Shown here: positions 22,851 through 34,218 of the stretch, piece by piece
Layout: every line of letters begins with the position of its first letter
Position numbering within the stretch: the first letter of the stretch is position 1
Origin: Hofstenia miamia
Lineage: Eukaryota > Xenacoelomorpha > Acoela
Length of the DNA stretch: 64,000 bases
Direction of reading: 5' to 3'
Assembly (NCBI GenBank): GCA_004352715.1
Contig: SCFE01000005.1
Location: forward strand, 1,052,362 to 1,116,361
Notes under the pieces: model-generated
Told to the model about the DNA's origin: nothing
What the model saw: the letters and a program-made list of their open reading frames with translations, nothing else
The model's database searches: none
Position numbers and translations under genes: made by a program

Positions 22851-25170
22851 CTTGTGCAAGCTACAGTCTACTTTATTTAATTGCAGCAAGAAAACCATGT
22901 GCTAGAATGCCAAATGCACTTACCCATATTCTTTGATTAATTGATTAATGTAATATTGACTGATGAACGAAATTGAAGCTACACACCCGTACCAGAGAGT
23001 ATTTATCTTGACTTTTAGGAAAATTTGGTGATAACATCATTTCATTTTTACAAACTTAAACATGTCGAATATTAGAATTTCTCAAGTAATACTAGTATAT
23101 TCCGAGTTTCGAAAAATTTTAACAATGAAACTTTAGTTAGAACAATAATAGCAATGAAGACAGCATAACGAATAATTTGCGACGGGGTTGAAGTTTCTGG
23201 TAAATTCAAAGGACTATTGAGATATCATGGTGATTTGTTTCCATTAAAAGCTCATTAATGGAATTTATCATGTATCGTTATATATTAATGTATTTTGCAC
23301 CTTTTGCTCATATTGTACAACAAAGCCAACATATGACATGATTTCTGTGGCCATGAAATTATGTTTTATATTCAATAAACGCATTCCTAGTGAATTAATT
23401 ATTTGACAGTAAGAATTTATAAATAATCAACTTCTTTTTAACTATGATTGTGACAACATATCGCATGGTTTTATGCCCGTTGATCGAATTTACTGTTTGT
23501 TTTATATTTGTAGAGTTAAACGCGTTAAATTATGTGTAAATAATTGCCAACAAAATTAGTCATCGTTAACAGTTGTCTAATTAGACCTGTTGCCCTACAA
23601 CCGCACGTATTTGCAGCTGGGCGCGTTTATGCATTGCTGCTCCTCGTTTAGAAATGCGGTTTGGCGCCATGTGTGTGTTTGCTTTAATTGCTTATTCCCA
23701 AAAGTGTCATGGCGTTGGTTAGGAATAGACACAACATTTTGAAATATTTTTATAACTTAATTGTGTTCTTCGGTGGGAAAACACACTGTCACAAGTACTA
23801 CTTACTGTCATTAAACACACACGGTGTAGTTTCTGTTATAAATGTATCATTGAAAGAGATCTATATAATACGGCGTCTTAAATATATTTAAATTGCAAAT
23901 CGTTTGTTTGCCCAATTAATGGTTTATTTGTCAAAATGAAATTTCGACTGGTTTGTTACTGTACTTAATCATTATTTCCCAAAAATATTCATTCATTACG
24001 TCCCAATCACTCCTTCAACTATTTACTTAACTTTAATGTAATAATAATCACAAAAATATTGCATAAATAAGCATATATAATATACAGTAATCATTTTACT
24101 ATGGTGAAGCGATTTACATCGTTGGAAATTTTGAATTTATTCAGACCAAAAAATCAGTCAGTGATTTCATTCCGATTTATTTTATTCACTCTGCGACAAT
24201 TTGGCACATCATATGTGGGGTAGTACGTAGTATACGGTATAACACCTGTTGCTTGCGTTACCCTTGAGAGATTTCGCCGGTAATTAAGTAAAGATTAATT
24301 ATTGAGGTGATGTTTATATCGCCTATATCATCACTAGGTATAGACACGAATAGCGGCCAAATTGAGAGTTAGGGTAGTTTCTAAGAGAGCATGGCGTACA
24401 AATGCGTCAAAATATAGAGGCTATGGAATGCTAGGATTATGCTATGAAATTGTCGTGTTAACAAACCAACTTCCAATAAAAATTGTTTATATCACAAAGA
24501 TTTTCAATAGCAATAATTTTGTATATAGTTACTTGAATAACTATGTAATTGTTTTATAAGCACTGCAAGTACAAAACATATTCCAATGTAATCATTAATT
24601 TTTTTTGTTTGAATTGGTAGGTCTTATCCCATCCATACCTTAACGGTCAATATTAGTAACTGCTTAAATTGCTACTAGTGGCCATACAAGTACCAAACTA
24701 CTAGTATCAATATCTTATCAATGAGGGGATACGAAATTCAGCAGTTTTAATTTACAGTAAAAACAATTAATTGTTCACTTTAATATTGTGCTAATTATGC
24801 AGTGATTAGCTGACAGTTGGACAATGGTATGGGTTATTGATTACCATGTGGGCTCTGTAATTGTTGAGTCACATACAGGTGTTGGCGTTCTTTGTTGTGC
24901 ACTCAATGGTGTTAATGTATATGCACACTGGCCAAAATAGTTTACGCTTTGTGATTATTTCAAATAATTTGAATTCAAGAGCCTCACGCAGACGATGCGT
25001 TTACTCACTGACAATCCACTGTCTATTATTTTCAAAATTTCTATAAATGCATTAATATAAAACGAAATGCGTAATATCGATTTTTTCGCCTATTATATTT
25101 TCAGAAATAAGTTAATAATTAATGCGAAATTTTCAACATGTTTAATTGATCTAATTACGGCTGAAGCCAA
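22851..25170. other. AT-rich intergenic DNA, nothing recognised
   Basis: No supportable gene. Short open frames at 23688-23891 and 24362-24559 have no domain resemblance. Confidence 0.45.
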
Positions 25171-25215
25171 GGACCAGAATTTTATTGATCTCAGGTCCAT
25201 AAAATATTCTGGTCC
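25171..25215. repeat. Short hairpin with GGACCAGAAT arms
   Basis: GGACCAGAATTTTAT pairs with ATAAAATATTCTGGTCC, apart from a two-base bulge, around a 13-base loop. It lies inside a segment that resembles 12180-12215. Confidence 0.7.
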
Positions 25216-28200
25216 TACAACTTGTGGTCTTTTTTGACCAAGATTAGCCAAAATTATTACTGTTATTCTGAAATATTACTCAGTTTTTTACATTTATGTA
25301 ATCATCCTAGTTCCATGGTAATCTCAGTACTACTGGACTAGTAAATGCAATGCTACTGGATAGTCAACCAGACTCTAGCGGAAACACATTTCAGTTTAAC
25401 GCATTACGTTAAAAAAATTGATGCATTCTTTTAGGTTTGGGTAACAGGGACGGAATATAGTTCAACTTTGAAAAAGTCGAGTACTCCAATTTGTTCATTA
25501 ATTAGCTATAGTCCCGGGTTAATGAATTTTACAAAAGTGATTGCGGGGAAGAGAATAATGAAATAAAGTCCACTCACTATGTTCTAATTGTTTTAGTTTC
25601 ACTTTGACTAAAACATAGTCGTCACATTAAGTTACTGTCGTTTCTTTTTACTTTTACTGATAATTTGTTTTCTTGATTTTAACTGTAACGTTACAATTCC
25701 AAATGCTTAAATATACCTAGTATAAATCCATTAGCGAGACACTTGACAAATCATGTTTTAGCTAATGGCTGCGTAGGCATTCGCCTACCCTGTTAACGAT
25801 TTAAAAAATATTTTTTAATGTTAAAAGTTTTGTTGTGTATTAATTTAATCTGACTCTACTAGTTGTGATAGCGAATATCCCATTCCAAACTAGTTTATGA
25901 TTGCTAATTTACGAATTTTTATTTTAATGGTTTGGCCCAATTAAATGATCACAGATTAGATCATCTCTAAATGCAGTACTATAGTGATATAATGGTATTA
26001 ATTGCACATTGCATCTTTTGAGCCATCTAGATTAACACTATTGTAAAACAATTTGTTAGCGTGATTTTTTTTGAAAATGTTGCAGTAGCAGATAAAGCAG
26101 TTTGATAGACTACACGTTGCTGACCCCGGTTATGGTTGTACGTTTTCAACAAACTAAATTATAGTATTTCTCAAAATAAACTTTGCTACAAGTACTTTTA
26201 TTATCTAAATTCCTACGCAAACCATGGTATATTTTGAATACAATTATAACAGTTGTTAGCTTTATGGTTGTCAAGACCAATATAAATATATTACAGGCGT
26301 AAATTAATCGACCCACTAATAAAATCTTGTTTGGGAAATTTTCTACCAATTCGTTTTTGATCTGTCGTTTCGCTCATTACATAGAAGGTCTTCCATTCCT
26401 TTCTAATTAATATTGTATTTATACGTTGTTTTCCCTTTACATTGAATTTTTATCAAAATCCGTATAGCTAGGTTTTGCTAAGCGCAATAATCTCACAGAA
26501 ATATGATGTATTGTCCAGATTCATGGCCACAGTAATTCTTTATATAGCCCGCCAATAAAGAATACTGCATTGATTAACCATGAATTAAACAATAAGAATA
26601 AGAAGAATCACGTTATATACTAAATGAAATACGCAATCTGTCGCATATCAGCGCGTAAGGAAAATATTAAAAAGCATGGTGACTCAATGCATTCAAAAAA
26701 GCAGAAAATTCTCCCTGGGATATTTTCCCTCCCAATATAAGCTATACCTACAAAAACTGTGAGATTTTCCTTAACCTACCTGTGTAAACAAAGAAATTCT
26801 CCCTAAAACATCTGTAAAACTGAGAAAGCTGTTAAACAATAAGAGGAACTATGAAATGCCACTTATATACAGAAATTAAGTATGGGAATATTTGAGTGAA
26901 CTAGTTCACTAATTAAGTCACTAATTAAATGTGACTAAAACCTTCAGGAGTCATGGGGGTTACAAAAATATATAATGTTGGTACCTAGGTCTAAAAGTTT
27001 CTGAGTTATAAGACAAACACACACATTTTGCCCTTTACGTAATAGATTTAAGTTTTTTTTAATTACTATTTGATTAAAAGATTTTTAGTTATCTCATTAC
27101 AGGTATCAGTATATCAAACAAAAAGGGTTTTAAGATATTTCAAGAAACTGATATGTAAATTTTGTTTATCACTTCCTTTTCAAAATTTCTGACGGGCAGT
27201 TAAAAAGCCTCGTATGACATTCTTTAACACGAACGAGCATAAATTCATGTGTTATGTTATAATTCAGTTTAACTATTTTTAATGAATTTTTGTTATAAAT
27301 GATATTGCCAAGGAGTTTTTCGCGCTCCATGCCTTCCTATTCGAAGAGCGCCTTGAGTAGAATTATTTTCTATTGCCAATTAGATTGGGTTTTACATTAT
27401 GAGCTGTTTTCGATTATACCTGCAAAAGTTAAATAATTTAAAGAACTTTTTCATTTTCTGTGAATTTGTTTTCACTCTTTGAATGAATGTCATTACTTCA
27501 CAATTTGCCAATATATCTTCCGCATTGATGTGCATTAATATAATTACGTTATGAACTTAAAAGCTTGTAATTTTTAAGTCAGACTTCCTAGATTTCTTTC
27601 AACTAAGCAACTAATAAAAATTAAAAGTGCAAATTTGCACAAATCCAAGTCGAAAGTTTTTTTCTCTGTAGATTTTGACCACAAAAATTGACTTAATTTT
27701 AAAATTAAAACTACTTCAAACGCAGTATGTATTGCTTAAACCGTGTTATAAAGTACTGTTAACAAATGACAAAATATGTTCAAATGCCAAAATTTTACGG
27801 AGGTGTGATAAATTTCCTTTACAGCACCTTGTTTATGTAGAATTCAAATTTTGATAAGAATTATCACAAAAAAACTATTTTTTACTTTTTTGATTATACA
27901 ATACCAAATAGTTTCACAATGAGTGTTTTTCAAGTGTAAACAAATTTTGCAATATGTATTTGACAGAAAAAATCAATTTGAATTTTGACTTTTGCGCGTC
28001 AAAATAATCAACAATTTGTATTTTCTTTTAAGCGGAAGAAGTCTGGGTATGGCTGACGATTGATTTTTAATCTGTTATTAATTTTTTATCATAAAATATC
28101 ACATTCAACTTTCTGGTCTTAAATTGTGTATGTATAACAAATCAAAAATTTGGTTACTAAAGTTTTGATTGATTGTTGTAGTATCATTCAACAATGGTGG

Positions 28201-28236
28201 CGAAGTGAATTTACCCTTCTTTTGTAATATATAATA
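25216..28236. other. AT-rich intergenic DNA, nothing recognised
   Basis: About 3 kb. A pair of similar AAATTCTCCCT words near 26705 and 26805 may mark an old repeat. No gene or RNA was identified. Confidence 0.45.
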
Positions 28237-28569
28237 CAGCCGCGGTTTTAAAGGACTGTCACCCGCACCTTTTTCAAAAACTATCCAAGTTCTATATGAA
28301 ATTGTGATTTCTTATGAATATTTTGATAAAAAATAATTTTTACTGTTTTTTGAAAAGATCGAAACCTTTTTTTCCAAAAATTTCCTCCTCTCCCATGAAT
28401 TGAAGTCGTTTTAGAAAGACTAGCTTTCATGTGTATAAATATCAACCTTTAGGTTTTTGTGAAAAACCTTAAATCATTGCACTTTTTGCAAAATATGATT
28501 AAGTTTTTTATAACTTTCTAAAAAATAATTGTTTTTAATAATTTTAGGAAAAAAATTGAACCGCGCCTG
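28237..28569. mobile_element. hAT-like MITE with CAG termini, 333 bp
   Basis: The left end is CAGCCGCGGTTTTAAA and the inverted right end is CAGGCGCGGTTCAATT. The 8 bases outside are ATATAATA on the left and ATATATTA on the right, a 7-of-8 target duplication. The interior is AT-rich and non-coding. Confidence 0.68.
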
Positions 28570-31164
28570 ATATATTATTTCAGTATGAAACATCAATTAT
28601 TATAATAAAATATTGATATATCACGGCTGTTTTCAAAAATGTTTCGGTTTCGTTTTATTTCATTAACGGTTATCGTTGTTAATAACAATAATTAAGTTGT
28701 TAATCAAGTAAAACAAAATTTCACTTCAACTTGGCAAGCATTGCGACGTTTTCTCCAAGAAGACTGTATTGTTTCTTAAAAAACATTTTTGGTGACTCTT
28801 TCTGGTGAAAAGAGGCTCGGTTTTGATTTTTTCTTCGGTATAACATCGAGCAATACTGCACCTCCTCAGACCTTTGACCTATTTAAAAGTTAAATGGGTC
28901 GTTAAAAAGTAGGGGAACCTTAAATACCTTTGAACTTTCATTTTCTTTAACTTTGTCTGTTACTTTTAATAATTGATGGAGTAACTGTTTATGACGAAGT
29001 TATTTGTTTAATGTGTTCTTAGTTACTTTAATTAGCCACTTATTTAAAGGCATTTCCCTCGGGCATGCGTTTTTTAAACGCTGTTCAAACACAGAATTTA
29101 TATTTATCATCATATGTCAAGGTTGTTGTTGGAATCTTTCAAGGTAATCAACATAATTATGGCGTAATTATTAACAAATTACAACATACTTCCTTCACTT
29201 TATTTAATAGTTTTTTTTATCTTAGATTTAGTTAATTTGTTTCTAGCAAACTGTTACTCTTCAATTTTTGGAAAATTTTTCCAAAAATGTCATGCCACTC
29301 AGTCGATAAGATGACTAACATATTACTTTCCGGCGAGTCCCATTTTTAATCATTGTTTTAATTCACAAGTTATGGTATGGATAGTGGCGTCACGCCAATG
29401 AAAATGTCAGTTTTTGAATGGTTTTTGTGGCTTTCATAAAAATTGACCAATTCAAAGGAAAACATCTACAATACAATGCAAAATTACAGCCAAAATGAAT
29501 CTAAATGTCAGTTGCTAACTGATAATTCGTTTTGTTATATCCAGAATACGGTTGTGGCAATTCAACATTTTAAAATTATCCATCTACAGTATATAATATA
29601 CAGTTGGCACCTCCCCCTATTTCAATGGTGCGTGGTGCCATTGGGTATGGAGTGATGCCAAAAGTATTTTACAAAAGAAGTATATTTTAATTTATGAACA
29701 GGGACGTATGTCGTATGCCGAATACTACAACAGTTACATATCAATTCACACAAGAAACTCATTGAAATTGCACTCAGAGCAGTGGGAAAAATAATTGTTC
29801 ATATATAGATAATCTAGAAGTAGATATCACCTTTTCACTGAAATTTAAACCGTTTTTATTTCCTGCTTTAATCCTGCATTTTGTTATTTTATTAATTTTT
29901 GCTTAGAATTTTAGAGCCAGTGGCCCTTCTCAAATCCAAATGGAATTTTAAGCACAGCTGGAAATAGTTTTTGAAATAAGAGGGAAATTATAATTATGAG
30001 GGTACAAAATTTTGTGTGAGGTAAATTTCTGTAAACTTCTAGTTTTGCACAGAGGTGTAGTCCATTTACATATAATTGTGTAATATGAAGTGGATTAATC
30101 TCATAAATATGCACTTATTTATCACGTAATTAATACTTTTATGATAACCGAAGTGGAAACAATTTCTTATGATTGCATTTGATTTTCCGTTATCGCATTC
30201 GACACTTAAACCAGCGTAATGTATCAAGGTTTGCTAATTATTTGATTGTTATGAGCATCACACATCGGCTGTAGTGGTTATGTGCTTCCTTTGTTGATGA
30301 CCACGCCTGATTACAGTTTATCCCAAGGCTATTTTCTATTGTAATTCCACTATATTCATAATTTTATTCATTATGAATTATCTTTATAGCTTAATATATA
30401 TTAACCGTATATATTCTGGACTCTTTGATTCCATAATCTCCCGTATTCCTCCCACGCCTTCTTATTTAGGAAATACGTTTTATTTTATTCTAGCTAAAAC
30501 TTTAACATCAATTTCGTCCACTACTTCTGTTTAAAAATTGTTTACTGCAATAGAACTGGACATCCTGTCTGTAACTTCTTTGAAAGTTTTTAACAGTTTT
30601 AGATGCATCGGTTGTTCTTATATTATTTTTAACAATAAATATAGTTTTAATAGCTTAAGTACTTGGTGTGCAGTATCTTGAAAGATAATAACGTTATGAT
30701 ATTTATTATCGATGTGTTCTTACATTATAATATACACTGCAACCTCTAATCCAAGGCTTTTTCATAATCCATTAATTAGTTTATCTTAAGTTCCAATGTG
30801 TTCTTACCATTGAAGGCGCTTTTTGTGAATCAGTTGTTTCGATAACCGAAAATTTTTTAATCAAAATATCCAATTGCAAATACTACATTCACATGTCATT
30901 TTTTACTCTCTCCAAATATACTGAGCAAGATTAGTTTTTACTTTTCTATATTAATTGATACAGCATATAAGATTTGTGCAATACAGATTTTATGGTAAAT
31001 GCTAGTCGCTATATATGGTTTTAACCGACACAATAGGCAGTGTAACATGAATTTGTTCATAGTCATATTTGTTGACGAGCGTTGTATTAAACAAAAATTT
31101 CATATAAATATGCGATTGTATGAAAAATATTTTAGTGATAAAAACCATAATTTTTTTTACAAAA
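28570..31164. other. AT-rich intergenic DNA, nothing recognised
   Basis: About 2.6 kb with short unsupported frames only (for example 29443-29655). Confidence 0.45.
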
Positions 31165-31530
31165 TACAGGGTGTCCATAGTCTTAAAACAATTTTAAAAA
31201 TTCATTAATATTACAACTGAAGTGGGAAATATTCGAAATTTTTAAATATGATCCAGTAAATACTGTAGTCAAGTGTTTATTCAAAACATTAATATATTTC
31301 TACATGAGCCCTATTTATAGCAAGGGGGACATCTAAACGATATTCAATTTCAGTCCACGTCCTTCTTAACATTTCTTCATCAATTGTATTCACAACAATA
31401 GTTGTTCTTTCCTTAACGTCACTTATGCCCTTAACTTTGGTTCGGTAAACAACATCTTTCACGTAGCCCCTCAAAAAAATCAAAGGGAGTTATATCCGGG
31501 AAACGAGAAGGGGCAAGGTATCTCGAGTGA
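31165..31530 (-). mobile_element. Mariner-like transposase C-terminal fossil
   Basis: On the minus strand, DITPFDFF (broken by a frame change) is followed by LRGYVKDVVYRTKV, then EEMLRRTWTEIEYRLDV and a stop at 31289-31291. This is the typical tail of invertebrate mariner-type DDE transposases: SPDLTPxDFFLWGYVKDxVY, then a MLRRVWxEIxYRLDV helix. Downstream, the + strand word TACAGGGTGTCC at 31165 looks like the element's outer end. The N-terminal half is not adjacent. The HTH fragment at 56-250 belongs to the same broad family. Confidence 0.7.
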
Positions 31531-32560
31531 AACTGAACTTTATAATGTAAAAACGAATTATTTTGATAGCACTTCTTAAATTTTTTTAAGGAATTTATAG
31601 AATTGTCTAAAATAAAATAGTCAAATATATAAAAACTTGACTGTTTGCCTAATATTAATTTAGATATTTCGGAGATTTCTATCTTCGGTTGTAATATTAA
31701 TGAATTTTAAAATTCTCTAAAGACTATTATTTTTAATTCTTCAATTGTATACCATCTAGCGATGAGATTTAAAATTTTTTAACAAATTGTTAATATGCCA
31801 TCTGTAATAAATATCAACTAAACAATTTCAATGAAAAGCTTTTCAAGAAAGCGTTTCAGAAAATAATACCCTTCCAACTTCGTATTTCAAGTATTGAATT
31901 GCGAATTGATCGATTTTATATTCAACTTCAAATCCCCAACACTAGCCTGTCAACATTTTCAGTAATCTGAAACTTTTTCCATCAAATTCAAAGTCTTTTT
32001 TAGCCACAAATGTACAATTAATTTTTCTACAGTTCCATTTTTACAAATGTGCCACATTTTTGTCTGTTAATTTCTTGTCGTTATAAATGAACACAATCAA
32101 AGACACATTTTTATGTCAATTAGAGTAATATATTATAAAATGACAGGCATTAATTATGTTTATTTAATATGCCTTTCAATTTCGATTGAATCACCAACCT
32201 TTGATTTTCTATATGTGCTCCCGTCAGGAAGTTCAAAACTAGGTCAAATAGAAACTTTAAATATACTTCTATTTTAAAAGATAGGATACCGAAATAACTG
32301 TTTATAATTTTCTACGGTAAAGTTCTAAAAACTAATCTCTCTAATGAAATGTGACAACATTTCAATACACGCTTCCTTAAATAATAATTACAATTTTTGA
32401 TTCTTTAATCTCACTAAGTGATTTTTATTCTAAAAAACATATGAAATGTCTAGACATTGCATTTCTTATTTTAAATAATTAAGCAGCGACGGTTTTTTAT
32501 CAAAACTTCTATTATTTTTTGGTATTTTCTCAAACATCACAGTTAGCAATAGTCGTTATA
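31531..32560. other. AT-rich intergenic DNA, nothing recognised
   Basis: No further transposase motifs were found upstream of the mariner-like tail, and no other gene. Confidence 0.4.
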
Positions 32561-33032
32561 CAGTGTATTTCAACATGACTTCACACCCACCTATTATGGA
32601 TTATGGCATTTTATTTGCATTTTGAACTTTTGAAATTGACGGCTTTTAACTTCAGTTATGAACTTTGGAGTAAAAGCGCAATTTTGCTCTAGTTGAACCC
32701 GAGAAATCGCTTTCTATGTTACTGTTTCCTATCTTTTACCTGCACTTAGAGACACACATTTCTTCCTAAATATCGGTGTGTCTCCAACACGTCATTGCCG
32801 TTATTCTTTTCTATACAAAATTATTTTTCATGGTTATCTAACTTTCGATAAAAATAATTGTTGTTTAACAAAAAGTGTGCTTTTACTCCAAAGGTCGTAA
32901 CTGAAGTTAAAAGTCTCCACTTTCAAAAATTTAAAATGTAAAGAAAAGGCCATAATCTATAGTAGGTGTGTGTGAAGGCATGTTGAAAAATATTGCATCC
33001 TTGAAAAATTAGAGAGTGTTTGAAACACTCTG
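32561..33032. mobile_element. Foldback MITE with about 125-bp inverted arms
   Basis: The left arm (about 32566-32700) and the inverted right arm (about 32870-32995) share long stretches such as TCACACMCACCTAYTAT, GATTATGGC and CTTTTAACTTCAGTTA, then CTTTGGAGTAAAAGC. The outer ends CAGTGT and CAGAGTGTTTCAAA are flanked by TA on both sides, as for Tc1/mariner insertions. The left end lacks about 35 bases that the right end keeps. The right end also contains the perfect palindrome GAGTGTTTGAAACACTC. Confidence 0.8.
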
Positions 33033-34071
33033 TATACATGAAATAATCCAATAGGTAGTCAGTTATTTCATCGTTAAGTTTTCGAGTGCACAATGGTAAA
33101 ATTCCGCTTATTCATTTTTAAAAAATTGTGCATATGGATTACGATATAAATCCGCAATAAATTGCATAAATTTGAACGGTAATCGTCCGTACACACTTTT
33201 GATCACACGGATGAGTTTTATGTGATATTCTGGGTGTACTGTAATTTTCAATCGTTCTGTATTTTAATGAAAAAACTGCCTTCCTACACTCATCCAGGAA
33301 ATTTGTATTGATAAGAACAATGCTATAATGTTAAAGTCGTATGAGCTTCGTTTTTAATTTGCATGAAATTGAAAAAATTATTATTTTTGCGAAAGCTTTT
33401 AACATTATCACTGCTATAGTAAATTCATAAATTCTTTGTTATTAAGATGTTTTATAATTAAACAAACCATATAGACATAATTATACACCTCCACTATAAA
33501 AGTCTAATAAATTTAATTCATAGCGCACAATGCATCAGAAATTTCTTTTGATCAGGCCGCATGACGCATACTAGCTTCATGTGCATTTAAACTGCGTATG
33601 CCCGGACCAAGTACTTGGATGTAGCTCCTGAGTAACGATAAAGTAATTGTAGTTACTGTACTAGAATTTACCCTATCGATTGTAATGATTTCTTCTGATA
33701 AATTATCAGTGTTTATTACGTTCTAAAATTTATGAAACTCTATAAGAATAGTTAAAATTTGTTATATTTCTGAAACATGATCCATGTTTTGTTAGCAATC
33801 AGATACAGACAAAACTTTACAGTATAGTAGTTAGAGATTAGTGTACTAGTACATTTTCATACAAAATTTGAATAAGCTTAAAAACTCTTATGGCATAATT
33901 TGTGAACTCGCATTTTTGGATACATGGCCTATATCTCAAATTGTTTAAGGATATCGTTATATATAATTATATATTAATTATATTTTGCAGCCTATACAAA
34001 TGCCCACACTAAAATTATTATTCGTAATATGTTTAAATATAATGTTCGTTCTTCAATGAAATTCATTGTAG
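33033..34071. other. AT-rich region or intron upstream of EGF exon 1
   Basis: No further EGF exon or signal-peptide exon was recognised. Because the first visible EGF exon begins in phase 1, at least one upstream exon must exist. Confidence 0.4.
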
Positions 34072-34218
34072 GTTGGCAGTCAATGGAGAAAGCGTGTGAA
34101 AATCATAAGTGCACTATTCCTGGCTCTATTTGTGTCCCGCATTCGCCTGTAAATGTTACATGTGAATGTCCAATCGCTTCTTATCTTCATGGAAACGCAG
34201 AGTGTCTCCCTATAAGAG
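34072..34218 (+). CDS. EGF gene exon 1 (complete EGF module, phase 1-1)
   Basis: The acceptor is TTCATTGTAG and the donor AGAG|GTAATT. The 147 bases encode one full EGF domain, CENHKC through GNAEC, in a symmetrical 1-1 exon, the classic shuffled EGF unit. Confidence 0.88.

Noticed and set aside
23660-23730. Cysteine-containing words (TGTGTTTGC ... AATTGC) as an upstream EGF exon
   Set aside because: No acceptor or donor in the required phase, and the cysteine spacing is not EGF-like.
29600-29640. TGGCACC ... GGTGCCA inverted repeat
   Set aside because: Seven-base arms only; expected by chance in 64 kb and not linked to any element.
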